This document shows, piece after piece, positions 46,138-53,976 of a stretch of DNA of 64,000 nt. Position numbers and translations under genes: made by a program. The stretch lies in assembly GCF_017639205.1 (NCBI RefSeq), contig NZ_CP071139.1:4160001-4224000 (forward strand). The letters run 5' to 3'. The number at the start of each line of letters is the position of its first letter. Position 1 is the stretch's first letter. Source of the stretch: Streptomyces nojiriensis (GTDB lineage: Bacteria; Actinomycetota; Actinomycetes; Streptomycetales; Streptomycetaceae). The notes beneath the pieces were generated by a model. The model saw only the letters and a program-made list of their open reading frames with translations, had not been told where the DNA came from and ran no database searches.

Positions 46138-47336
46138 CAGCGGCGGCTCCTGTCCAGGTCGAGGCCGAGCATGCGGATGGCGTTGCCGCGCATCAGCTTG
46201 TAGACCGTCTCGTCGTCCAGGCCCTTCACGTGGTCGAGGGCGACCTCCTTGGTGTGCGGGAAGGTCGAGTCCACGTGCGGGTAGTCGGTCTCGAAGGTCG
46301 CGTTGTCGCGGCCGACGACGTCGAGGGAGGCGATTCCGTGCTTGTCGCGGAAGAAGCAGCAGAACATCTGCCGGTAGTAGTACGTGGACGGCGGCTCGGG
46401 GATCAGGTCGCGGACCCCGCCCCAGGCCCGGTGCTCCCGCCAGACGTCGTCGGCCCGTTCCAGGGCGTAGGGGATCCAGCCCATCTGGCCCTCGCTGTAG
46501 GCGAGCTTGAGCGTCGGGAACTTCACCAGGACGCCGCTGAAGAGGAAGTCCATCATCGAGGCCATCGCGTTGTTGAAGCTGAGCGAGGCCTGGACGGCGG
46601 GGGGTGCGTCGGGGGAGGCGGCGGGCATCTGGGAGCTGGACCCGATGTGCATGTTGACCACCGTGCCGGTCTCCTGGCAGACGGCGAAGAAGGGGTCCCA
46701 GTAGCCGGAGTGGATGGAGGGGAGCCCGAGGTAGGTGGGGATCTCGGAGAAGGTCACGGCCCTCACGCCGCGGGCCGCGTTGCGCCGGATCTCGGCGACG
46801 GCGAGGTCGATGTCCCAGAGCGGGATGATGCACAGCGGGATGAGCCGGCCGCCGCTGTCGCCGCACCACTCCTCGACCATCCAGTCGTTGTAGGCGCGCA
46901 CGCAGGCGAGGGCGACCTCCTTGTCCTGCGCCTCGGCGAAGGTCTGCCCGCAGAAGCGCGGGAAGGTCGGGAAGCACAGCGAGGCCTCGACGTGGTTGAG
47001 GTCCATGTCGGCGAGGCGCGCCGCGGGGTCCCAGCAGCCGCGGCGCATCTCCTCGCGGGTGATGCCCTCCAGGGTCATGTCGTCGCGGTCGAAGCCGACG
47101 GCGGCGATGTTGCGCTTGTACGGGAACTTCAGGTCCTCGTAGATCCACCAGTCGGTCGGCGGGCCGTCGGGGTCCATGGTGATGACGTACTTGCCGCCGG
47201 TGTAGGCGAGTTCGCCGATGCCGGCGGTGAGCGCCTTGGGGCCGCGGTCGCGGTACTTGGCGGGCAGCCAGACGTCGAACAGGTGCGCGGGCTCGATCAC
47301 GTGGTCGTCGACGCTGATGATCCGAGGCAGTTCCAT
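46137..47336 (-). CDS. Amidohydrolase-2 family metal-dependent hydrolase, paralog 2
   Basis: This 399-residue TIM-barrel hydrolase is closely similar to the protein at 5201-6427. It shares ISVDDHVIEPAHLFDVWLPA near the start, CFPTFPRFCGQTFAEAQDKE, AYNDWMVEEWCG, AVTFSEIPTYLGLPSIHSGY, MHIGSSSQMP and ETDYPHVDSTFPHTKE. The shared His and Asp residues probably bind the metal and substrate. It is the first gene of the operon with the heteromeric ACAD pair. Operator J lies 20 bp upstream, and GGGGAG precedes the ATG. Confidence 0.87.
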   Translation of the reverse strand: MELPRIISVDDHVIEPAHLFDVWLPAKYRDRGPKALTAGIGELAYTGGKYVITMDPDGPPTDWWIYEDLKFPYKRNIAAVGFDRDDMTLEGITREEMRRGCWDPAARLADMDLNHVEASLCFPTFPRFCGQTFAEAQDKEVALACVRAYNDWMVEEWCGDSGGRLIPLCIIPLWDIDLAVAEIRRNAARGVRAVTFSEIPTYLGLPSIHSGYWDPFFAVCQETGTVVNMHIGSSSQMPAASPDAPPAVQASLSFNNAMASMMDFLFSGVLVKFPTLKLAYSEGQMGWIPYALERADDVWREHRAWGGVRDLIPEPPSTYYYRQMFCCFFRDKHGIASLDVVGRDNATFETDYPHVDSTFPHTKEVALDHVKGLDDETVYKLMRGNAIRMLGLDLDRSRR

Positions 47337-47356
47337 GGTCTCCCCAATTCACCGAT

Positions 47357-47371
47357 CTGATGGATCGTCAG
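47357..47371. promoter_or_regulatory. Regulon operator site J
   Basis: CTGATGGATCGTCAG, 20 bp upstream of the amidohydrolase-ACAD operon; in the minus direction it follows a -10-like TAGCTT. Its left arm has one mismatch. Confidence 0.75.
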
Positions 47372-47434
47372 AAACAAGCTAGCCCCGCCACCCCTGGACC
47401 GACAAGCGTCGGCGCTCTACGCTCTGCGCTTGAT

Positions 47435-47449
47435 CTGACTATCCGTCAG
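47435..47449. promoter_or_regulatory. Regulon operator site K
   Basis: CTGACTATCCGTCAG is identical over 15 bases to site B, although it serves a different pair of genes. It lies 17 bp before the ATG of the AMP-dependent ligase gene. Confidence 0.8.
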
Positions 47450-47466
47450 CTATGGGGAGGTCTGGG

Positions 47467-49020
47467 ATGACGGACACCGCGACCGCGACAGAACTGAGCC
47501 GCTCCCGCACCCTGTGGGAACTGGTCTCCCGCCGGGCCGCGCTGACCCCGGACACCACCGTCCTCATCGAGGCCGCCGAGGACCCCGCACACGACCGCCG
47601 GCTCACCTTCGGGCAACTGCGCGACCGCTCCGAACGCGTCGCCGCCGGCCTCCACGCCATGGGCGTGCGCCCCGGCACGGTCGTCGCCTGGCAGCTCCCC
47701 ACCCGCATCGAGACCGTGCTGCTCTCCGTCGCCCTCGCCCGGATCGGCGCCGTCCAGACCCCCGTCATCCCCTTCTACCGGGACCGCGAGGTCGGCTTCG
47801 CCCTCCGCGAGTCCAAGGCCGAGTACTTCGCCGTCCCCGGCACCTGGCGCGGCTTCGACCACACCGCCATGGCCGCCCGCCTCGGCGCGCGCGGCGTCTT
47901 CGAGGCCCACACGGCACTCCCCGACGCCGACCCGGCCGTACTCCCCGCGCCGCCCGCCTCCGGCACCGACGTCCGCTGGATCTACTGGACCTCCGGCACC
48001 ACCTCCGGCCCCAAGGGCGTCCTGCACACCGACCGCTCCCTGATCGCGGGCGGCTCCTGCCTCGCGCACGCCCTGCGCCTGCGCCCGTCCGACGTCGGCT
48101 CCATGGCCTTCCCGTACGCGCACATAGGCGGCCCGGACTACCTGGTGATGCTCCTCCTGTACGGCTTCCCCGCCGTGCTCTTCGAGAAGTTCGCGATGCC
48201 GGACGCGCTGGACGGCTACCGCCGCCACGGGGTCACCGTGGCCGGCGGCTCCACCGCCTTCTACTCGATGTTCCTGGCCGAGCAGCGCAAGGCCCCGGAC
48301 ATCCCCCTCATCCCCACCCTGCGCCTCCTGGCGGGCGGCGGAGCCCCCAAGCCGCCGGAGATCTACCACGCGGTCGTACGGGAGCTGCGCTGCCAGCTGA
48401 CCCACGGCTACGGCATGACCGAGGTCCCGATGATCACCATGGGCGCCCCGGACGACACCCCCGAGCACCTCGCCACCACCGAGGGCCGCCCCCCGGCGGG
48501 CATGTCCATCCGCATCACCGCCCCGGACGGCACCGACCTGCCGCCGGACACCGACGGGGAGGTCCGCCTCCGGGGCGAGGCCGTCTGCCAGGGCTACCTG
48601 AACGGCGACGACCGGTCCGACGCCTTCGACCCCGACGGCTACCTGATCACGGGCGACCTCGGCCACCTGACCCAGGACGGCTACCTGGTCCTCACCGGCC
48701 GGAGCAAGGACGTCATCATCCGCAAGGGCGAGAACATCTCGGCGAAGGAGATCGAGGACCTCCTCCACCAGCTCCCGGGCATCACGGACGTGGCGGTGAT
48801 CGGCCTCCCGGACCCGACCCGCGGCGAACGCGTCTGCGCGGTGGTGGAACAACCCCCGGGAGCGGCCCCCCTGACCCTCCCCCAGCTGACCGCCTACCTC
48901 CGCACCCAGGGCCTGGCCACCCACAAACTCCCGGAACAACTGGAACTCCTGGAGTCCCTCCCCCGCAACGAGGCCTTGCGCAAGGTCCTGAAGTACAAGC
49001 TCAGGGAGCGGTACGCGTGA
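47467..49020 (+). CDS. AMP-dependent acyl-CoA ligase (cyclohexanecarboxylate-CoA ligase-like)
   Basis: This 517-residue ANL-family ligase has the P-loop WTSGTTSGPKGVLHTD (about 175-190), HGYGMTEVPM, a LITGDLGHLTQDGYL adenylation motif, the hinge GRSKDVI and the lysine-bearing C-terminus NEALRKVLKYKL. It resembles the ligases that activate alicyclic acids such as cyclohexanecarboxylate. Within the island it is the second acid-activating enzyme next to the FadD3-like protein. ATG 47467 is preferred because GGAGG lies six bases upstream; an in-frame ATG at 47452 overlaps that site. Operator K precedes it. Confidence 0.85.
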   Translation: MTDTATATELSRSRTLWELVSRRAALTPDTTVLIEAAEDPAHDRRLTFGQLRDRSERVAAGLHAMGVRPGTVVAWQLPTRIETVLLSVALARIGAVQTPVIPFYRDREVGFALRESKAEYFAVPGTWRGFDHTAMAARLGARGVFEAHTALPDADPAVLPAPPASGTDVRWIYWTSGTTSGPKGVLHTDRSLIAGGSCLAHALRLRPSDVGSMAFPYAHIGGPDYLVMLLLYGFPAVLFEKFAMPDALDGYRRHGVTVAGGSTAFYSMFLAEQRKAPDIPLIPTLRLLAGGGAPKPPEIYHAVVRELRCQLTHGYGMTEVPMITMGAPDDTPEHLATTEGRPPAGMSIRITAPDGTDLPPDTDGEVRLRGEAVCQGYLNGDDRSDAFDPDGYLITGDLGHLTQDGYLVLTGRSKDVIIRKGENISAKEIEDLLHQLPGITDVAVIGLPDPTRGERVCAVVEQPPGAAPLTLPQLTAYLRTQGLATHKLPEQLELLESLPRNEALRKVLKYKLRERYA

Positions 49021-49109
49021 CCCTGCGGGGCGGCGGCATCGCCGACCGGGAGCCGCCCGGGTGGTGGGCAGTGGCGCCTGTCCCCCTTGCGGGTGATGGC
49101 AGAGGAGGT

Positions 49110-49131
49110 ACTTTCGAAGTACTTTCAAAGT
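49110..49131. promoter_or_regulatory. Tandem palindromes in front of the antitoxin gene
   Basis: ACTTTCGAAGT (49110-49120) and ACTTTCAAAGT (49121-49131) adjoin directly; the second is a perfect 5-1-5 palindrome. They end one base before the ATG of the Phd-like gene and probably bind the antitoxin or the toxin-antitoxin complex for autoregulation. Confidence 0.6.
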
Positions 49132-49132
49132 C

Positions 49133-49612
49133 ATGAGCCCTGAGAACGCCGCAGTGAACTTTTCCGAGCTGGTCAACAAGAACAAGCAGACACTGGCCCG
49201 ACTCAAGGAATCACCGCGGCTGCTGCTGCACCGCAGAGACGGTGAGGACCTGGTCCTCACCACCGCTGCCAGGGCCGAGCAGGACCAGACGGTGGTGTCG
49301 GCCGCCACGCGGATGCTGGCGGCCATGGCCCGGCGAGAGCCCGGCAGCATGGAATTGCTCCTCGACCTCCTCCCGGAGGCGTTTCCCTGGGTTCGCTTCC
49401 TTCCCGAGCCCGACGTCCATGCCTTCGCAATCGAACTGGTCGACACCATGCGCGCCGCGGACTCGATCGGCAACAACGCGTCCGTCGCCCAGATGCTGAT
49501 TGCGTGGCAGCACACGGCCGAGGTCCACTCCGACCCCGCCCTCCTGGCCGCTCTGACCACGGACCACGGCACGGACTACGGGCCGGCGCCCGACCCTCGA
49601 GAGATCCGTTGA
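49133..49612 (+). CDS. Phd/YefM-like antitoxin of a type II toxin-antitoxin pair
   Basis: The protein has 159 residues. The N-terminus (VNFSELVNKNKQTLARLKES followed by PRLLLHRRDGEDLVLTTAAR) has the beta-hairpin and helix pattern of Phd/YefM antitoxins, which bind operator DNA. The remaining C-terminal half (about 60-159) is longer than in most members and would contact the toxin. Its TGA overlaps the TTG start of the toxin gene, giving coupled translation. Base composition is less G/C-rich than the neighbouring genes. Confidence 0.78.
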   Translation: MSPENAAVNFSELVNKNKQTLARLKESPRLLLHRRDGEDLVLTTAARAEQDQTVVSAATRMLAAMARREPGSMELLLDLLPEAFPWVRFLPEPDVHAFAIELVDTMRAADSIGNNASVAQMLIAWQHTAEVHSDPALLAALTTDHGTDYGPAPDPREIR

Positions 49613-49968
49613 CAGCCGGCCGCGGTGACCGAGCCGCACCCCCGGCACCGGAAGGGCAGTGGGAAGTCCGCTTCGCCGACGCAGCATCGGCCAAGGGCTG
49701 GGAGTGCCTCACCCAGCAAGCACGCGAGAACACCTATCGCGCCTGGCTCACCATGCGCACAGACCCCAGGCCAGTCACCGAAACTCCTCGCCATCACCGG
49801 CTCAAGGGCACTCTGGCCCACGGAGTCCATCGCGGACAGACCTGTGCGCAGTGGCAGATCGAGGTAACGGGGGCTGGTCGAATCTGGTACCTCGTCGACG
49901 CTGCTCGTGAGACCTGCTGGATCACCTTCGCAGGCACCGGGCATCCACGAGCCACTGACAACAAATGA
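49609..49968 (+). CDS. RelE/HigB-like toxin of a type II toxin-antitoxin pair
   Basis: This 119-residue protein is compact, with blocks WEVRFADAASAKGWECLTQQ, HHRLKGTLAHGV, WQIEVTGAGRIWYLVD and WITFAGTGHPRATD. These fit the small beta-sheet ribosome-dependent mRNA interferases of the RelE/HigB type. The TTG start overlaps the antitoxin stop by four bases. No convincing catalytic triad can be named by eye. The antitoxin-toxin order is normal for phd/yefM families. Confidence 0.72.
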   Translation: MTAGRGDRAAPPAPEGQWEVRFADAASAKGWECLTQQARENTYRAWLTMRTDPRPVTETPRHHRLKGTLAHGVHRGQTCAQWQIEVTGAGRIWYLVDAARETCWITFAGTGHPRATDNK

Positions 49969-50196
49969 GTCGGCAGCGATCGTCGTATTCGAAATCCGCC
50001 CCGTACCCACCGCCGTGGACTCGTGTCGAGAAGCGCGTAGCGATGTGGCGCGCCCCTCGTCCCGGCAAGCCTCTCCGATGGCCCCGCCTCCTGCTCGTCC
50101 CCCACGCCGCCCCGCGCCCGGCGGGGCGGCGGCGCGGCGTAGGCGCGGGGGTGGAGGCCCCGCCCGAGCGGCCCCGCCCGCCGAAGGCCCCGCGAC

Positions 50197-51450
50197 CTAC
50201 AGCCGGCTCAGTGACGCCGCCGCGAACAGGACGTCGCGGATCGCCTCGCGATCGCCGTGCTGGCCCACCGCCGCCTCCTCCGGGGAGATGTGCCCGGCGG
50301 CCAGCTGGCAGAACTCGATGCCGTCCAGGGCGATCTCCGCCACCGTGCGTTCCGGCGACGGCTTCGCTCCCGGCGAGTCCAGCGCGATGTCCCAGCCTCC
50401 GCCGCCCGCGCCCTCGATCTCCAGGTGCAGGGTCCGCCCGGGTGCGCCCGCCGCGACCAGGCCCCGCGCCGGGGCCGCCAGGCCGGCACGTCTGCGCTGC
50501 GCCAGCGCGCCCGGCAGGAGCCGCGCCGCCAGGTCGATCATCCGGTGCAGGTGCGGGCCGGACGGCGGCTCGTACGGGTAGTCCACCGCCTCCGCGATGT
50601 CCCACGCGTGCACCCAGCACTCGAAGGCCCGTTCCAGGAACGCGTCCCCGAGCGGCAGCGCGAAGCCGCCGTAGTCCACCGCCAGCTCGGCGACTCCCCG
50701 GCCGGCGAAGGAGACCGTACGCACCAGCGTGTGGCCCTGTTCCCGCCACGGGTCGCGGACCTGCCGGGTGACCGGGTACGGAGTCGCACCCCAGAAGTGC
50801 TCCGTCCGCACGGTCGGCCCGCCCTTCGGCGCGTCCGGACCCAGCGGGTCGTCGAGCCCCAGCGCCGAGGCGATCAGCCCGTCCACCGTCAGCAGGTGGC
50901 CGATCACCCCGGCCACCGTGGTCCGCTGCGACCTGCGCCGCTCCTCCTCGAACCACTTGAGCCGCACCGGGGTGTGCCACTCCGAGTCCCCGAAGTCCTG
51001 CAGCAGCGCGTCGAGCCGCGCGGTCTCGGTGTCGTACGGACTCGCCCACACCGGCACCGGAATGCGGGCCGGCCGCTTGCCCAGGCAGTCCTCCAGGACG
51101 CGCGAGCGCAGCAGCGGTTTCAGGTCGAGGCTCTCCTCCGGGTGCAGCAGCCCCACCGCGTCGCGCAGCCGCAGCGCCTCCTCCGCGCAGGGCGCGCACT
51201 CGGTGAGGTGGTCCTCCACCGCCTGGGTCTCCTCGGCGGAGCAGGCCGCCAGTGCCCACGCCCCGAGCAGGGACTTCAGCACGGCGTGCGAGGGCGGAGG
51301 CGGCACCTCGGCCGGCGGCGGCGGTGGCGGCATCGACCGCGGCGCGTGCCCCGGGTCGAGGTCGTCCGCGGCCCCGCGCGGACCGGGTATCCGCGCCCGG
51401 CCGCCGGGACGCTCGTATCCGTCATCGGGCGACTGGGGAGGGCCGTTCAT
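50197..51450 (-). CDS. Anti-sigma factor: zinc-finger (ZAS) domain fused to a mycothiol-dependent isomerase-like domain
   Basis: The protein has 417 residues. A Pro-rich N-terminal region (1-55) precedes a ZAS-type zinc finger, HLTECAPC with the upstream Cys in ALAACSAEE (about residues 68-88), then a DinB-like four-helix domain (about 140-300) of the maleylpyruvate-isomerase N-terminal family, whose His residues bind metal (VIGHLLTVDGLI, WVHAWDIAEAVDY), and a C-terminal domain (about 320-417). The ATG overlaps the stop of the ECF sigma gene (ATGA), the usual sigma/anti-sigma order. Mycothiol or metal sensing is inference. Confidence 0.78.
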   Translation of the reverse strand: MNGPPQSPDDGYERPGGRARIPGPRGAADDLDPGHAPRSMPPPPPPAEVPPPPSHAVLKSLLGAWALAACSAEETQAVEDHLTECAPCAEEALRLRDAVGLLHPEESLDLKPLLRSRVLEDCLGKRPARIPVPVWASPYDTETARLDALLQDFGDSEWHTPVRLKWFEEERRRSQRTTVAGVIGHLLTVDGLIASALGLDDPLGPDAPKGGPTVRTEHFWGATPYPVTRQVRDPWREQGHTLVRTVSFAGRGVAELAVDYGGFALPLGDAFLERAFECWVHAWDIAEAVDYPYEPPSGPHLHRMIDLAARLLPGALAQRRRAGLAAPARGLVAAGAPGRTLHLEIEGAGGGGWDIALDSPGAKPSPERTVAEIALDGIEFCQLAAGHISPEEAAVGQHGDREAIRDVLFAAASLSRL

Positions 51451-52010
51451 CGAGGCGTTCCATATCCGGACTGGGTGGTCTCCTCCTGCGGGAGGGCGTT
51501 GGCGGTCGACAGCAGCTGCAGCCCGAGCCGCAGCCTGCGCCGCGCCTCGTCCTCGCTGATCTGCAGGTCGGCGGCGGCCTGCCGGTAGTCGCGCCGCTTG
51601 AAGTACGCGAGTTCCAGCGCCGCCCGCAGGGGCGCGGGCATCGAGGTGACGATGTAGTCGGCGCGGGCGGCCGCGTTGGCGGTGCGCACCTTCTGCTCCA
51701 GCTCCTCGCGTGAGCCGCGGCCCAGTTCCGCCTGGCGCAGCCGGGCCACCGCCTGGCCCTGGGTGATCCGGGCGACCCAGGAGCGCATGGAGCCCTGCTT
51801 GGGGTCGTAGGCGTCCGGGTTCTCCCAGATGTAGCCGAAGACCTCTCGGGTGATCCGGTCGGCCGCCTTCTCGTCGCCCAGCACCCGGTGCGCCAGGCTG
51901 TGCACGAGCGAGGCGAAGCGGTCGTAGAGCTCCCCGAGCGCGGCGGCCTCGCCGCGGGCGAGTCGCTGCTGCATGCGGCGGTCCCAGCGCGGTGGTGCGT
52001 CCTTCGGCAT
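51447..52010 (-). CDS. ECF-type RNA polymerase sigma factor
   Basis: This 187-residue sigma-70-family protein has region 2 (LGELYDRFASLVHSLAHRVL then DRITREVFGYIWENP, about 26-66) and region 4 (PAPLRAALELAYFKRRDYRQ followed by AAADLQISEDEARRRLRLGL, about 125-165). It directs polymerase to its own set of promoters and is normally held inactive by the fused zinc-finger protein encoded downstream with an ATGA overlap. The start at ATG 52010 has GGGGG as a ribosome site. Its signal is unknown. Confidence 0.88.
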   Translation of the reverse strand: MPKDAPPRWDRRMQQRLARGEAAALGELYDRFASLVHSLAHRVLGDEKAADRITREVFGYIWENPDAYDPKQGSMRSWVARITQGQAVARLRQAELGRGSREELEQKVRTANAAARADYIVTSMPAPLRAALELAYFKRRDYRQAAADLQISEDEARRRLRLGLQLLSTANALPQEETTQSGYGTPR

Positions 52011-52311
52011 GAATGCCCCCAGCCGTGTGTCGACTCAACGAATGTAGTGGGCACATGGCGGATCGCGCCTGTTTTGGAAGAACCTCCCCCTGGAAGTGCG
52101 CCCTGCGTGATAGGGGCGTGGCAGGGCGTGAACGGTGGTACGCCCGACGGCACATGGGGACAGGTGTACGCGCCCCACCGCGCTCCCCGTGCGCGGGTTC
52201 GATGCGGCCGCCTCCTTGACGACTTCGCTTAACGCGCAGGCCACATAGGGCTTACGCTCCTGCCTTGTCTTGATCTGAACCCCACTGCACATGTGAAGGC
52301 GGAACGCCGAA
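52011..52311. other. 301-bp divergent intergenic region
   Basis: This region separates the sigma-factor operon (leftward) from the EF-hand gene (rightward). Near the EF-hand gene a TTGACG (52216-52221) and the A/T-rich CACATAGGG could be promoter elements. I see no repeat, operator or gene. Confidence 0.4.
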
Positions 52312-52830
52312 ATGGACAGCGCAGAATACGAGCGCAAGATCGCCGCCCGATTCGCCACCTTCGACCAGGACGGGTCCGGCTATATCGACCGGGAGGACTT
52401 CAGCGCGGCCGCGAAGGCCGTCCTGGCCGAATTCGGTACCACCGCCCGGTCGGACAAGGGCCAGGCCGTCTTCGCGGGCGCCGAGGCCTTCTGGCAGGGA
52501 ATGGCCGGCATCGCGGACGTCGACGGGGACCAGCGGGTGTCCCGCGAGGAGTTCATCACCGGGGCCGCGAAGCGGCTGCGCGACAACCCGGATCGGTTCG
52601 CGGAGATCGCGCGGCCGTTCCTGCGGGCCGTGATCGCGGTGGCGGACGAGGACGGCGGCGGCGCGACCCCACCGAACGCGGCCCGGGTCCTGCGCGTCCT
52701 GGGCACCGCCCCGGAGCTGGCCACCCAGGTCGCCGAGGCCCTGGACGCGGACCGCGACGGCCGGATCTCGGAGGACGAGATCCTGGCGGCCTTCGCGGGC
52801 TACTGCGGTGTGGAAGCCCCCGACGCGTAA
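52312..52830 (+). CDS. EF-hand calcium-binding protein (calerythrin-like)
   Basis: This 172-residue cytosolic protein has four EF-hand positions: DQDGSGYIDREDF (about 18-30), DVDGDQRVSREEF (about 69-81), a third loop DEDGGGATPPNAA (about 109-121) whose last ligand (Glu) is missing, and DADRDGRISEDEI (about 144-156). Three intact loops and one degenerate loop, with this spacing, are typical of calerythrin-type calcium buffers or sensors of actinomycetes. No signal peptide is present. Confidence 0.88.
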   Translation: MDSAEYERKIAARFATFDQDGSGYIDREDFSAAAKAVLAEFGTTARSDKGQAVFAGAEAFWQGMAGIADVDGDQRVSREEFITGAAKRLRDNPDRFAEIARPFLRAVIAVADEDGGGATPPNAARVLRVLGTAPELATQVAEALDADRDGRISEDEILAAFAGYCGVEAPDA

Positions 52831-52891
52831 CGCCTGCGGCGCGCTCGGCAGTACATCCGGCCCGGCCCCGCGTTCGGCTTGGCCGGCACCA

Positions 52892-53078
52892 TCCAGCCTC
52901 GCCGGCGTTTGAGGCGCGGGGTCTGGGGCGGCGCCCCAGGAAGCCGGGCCGCAGGGGCCGGATACCGGTGTGAGGCGCGGTGGGCCCGTGCGGGCCGACC
53001 GCTGGGGGCGCTTGCCCCCAGCCCCCGCGCCTCAAGCTCCCCCAGCCACCGCTGGGAGGTGCCCCCTGGCGAGGCTGT
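52892..53078. repeat. Intergenic inverted repeat of the GCCGGCGTTTGAGGCGCGGG type, copy 2
   Basis: CAGCCTCGCCGGCGTTTGAG followed by GCGCGGGG starts at about 52892, and partial complements occur at about 53025-53035 (CCCCGCGCCTCAAG) and at the right end (CTGGCGAGGCTG, to about 53078). It lies between the convergent EF-hand and purU genes and shares its left arm with the repeat at 30562. The right arm is disrupted by an insertion of a second small hairpin (CCCCCAGCCACCGCTGGGAGG). Confidence 0.7.
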
Positions 53079-53083
53079 ATCGG

Positions 53084-53962
53084 CTACGCGAAGACGACCG
53101 TCCGGGCGCCGTTGAGCAGCACGCGGTGTTCGCTGTGCCACTTCACCGCCCGCGCGAGCGCCTGGCACTCCACGTCCCGCCCGATCGCCACCAGCTGGTC
53201 CGGCGTCACCTCGTGGCCCACCCGCTCGACCTCCTGCTCGATGATCGGCCCCTCGTCGAGGTTCGCCGTCACGTAGTGCGCGGTCGCGCCGATCAGCTTC
53301 ACACCTCGCGCGTGCGCCTGGTGGTACGGCTTCGCGCCCTTGAAGCTCGGCAGGAACGAGTGGTGGATGTTGATGATCCGCCCGCTCAGTTCCGTGCACA
53401 GCTTGTCGGACAGCACCTGCATGTAGCGCGCCAGGACCACCAGGTCGACGTTCTCGGCGCGCACCAGCTCCAGCAGCTGCGCCTCCGCCTCCGCCTTGGT
53501 GTCCTTGGTGACGGGAATGTGCACGAACGGGATGTCGTAGGAGCCGACCAGTTCGGCGAAGTCGGTGTGGTTGGAGACCACGGCCGCGATCTCGACCGGC
53601 AGGGCGCCGATCCGCGTGCGGAACAGCAGGTCGTTCAGGCAGTGCCCGAACTTGGACACCATAAGGATGATCCGCATGCGCTCCTCGGAGCGGTGGATCT
53701 GCCAGTCCATCTTGAAAGAGTCGCCGATCGCGGCGAAGCTGGCGCGCAGCTTCTCGACCGTCACCGGGGGCTCGGCCTCGAAGTGCACCCGCATGAAGAA
53801 GAGTCCGGTCTCCCGGTCTCCGAACTGCTGGCTGTCCACGATGTTGCATCCGGTCATGAAGAGGTAACTCGACACGGCATGCACGATGCCCTGCTTGTCG
53901 GGGCAGGACATGGTCAGGACGTACTGGGGCTGGGCCTGGGCCTCGGTGTGCGGGTCGCTCAT
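53084..53962 (-). CDS. purU: Formyltetrahydrofolate deformylase
   Basis: This 292-residue enzyme hydrolyses 10-formyltetrahydrofolate to formate and tetrahydrofolate, balancing one-carbon units for purine synthesis. An N-terminal ACT domain (YVLTMSCPDKQGIVHAVSSY, about 14-33) precedes the formyltransferase-fold catalytic domain with NIHHSFLPSFKGAKPYHQAH (catalytic His, about 199-218) and HYVTANLDEGPII (catalytic Asp). The length is typical. It is followed, in the opposite sense of transcription order, by a small conserved gene upstream at 53977, only 14 bp away. Confidence 0.94.
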   Translation of the reverse strand: MSDPHTEAQAQPQYVLTMSCPDKQGIVHAVSSYLFMTGCNIVDSQQFGDRETGLFFMRVHFEAEPPVTVEKLRASFAAIGDSFKMDWQIHRSEERMRIILMVSKFGHCLNDLLFRTRIGALPVEIAAVVSNHTDFAELVGSYDIPFVHIPVTKDTKAEAEAQLLELVRAENVDLVVLARYMQVLSDKLCTELSGRIINIHHSFLPSFKGAKPYHQAHARGVKLIGATAHYVTANLDEGPIIEQEVERVGHEVTPDQLVAIGRDVECQALARAVKWHSEHRVLLNGARTVVFA

Positions 53963-53976
53963 GACCGCACAGCCTT

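Noticed and set aside
5201..47336. KstR or KstR2 steroid regulon
   Set aside because: The operators seen (CTGACGNNNCGTCAG) do not match the KstR (TNNAAC..GTTNNA) or KstR2 (AAGCAAG..CTTGCTT) motifs, and no KstR-like protein is present in the window.
11075..49020. A secondary-metabolite biosynthetic cluster
   Set aside because: There is no polyketide synthase, NRPS, terpene synthase or other core enzyme; the acyl-CoA genes have degradative relatives and lack carrier proteins.
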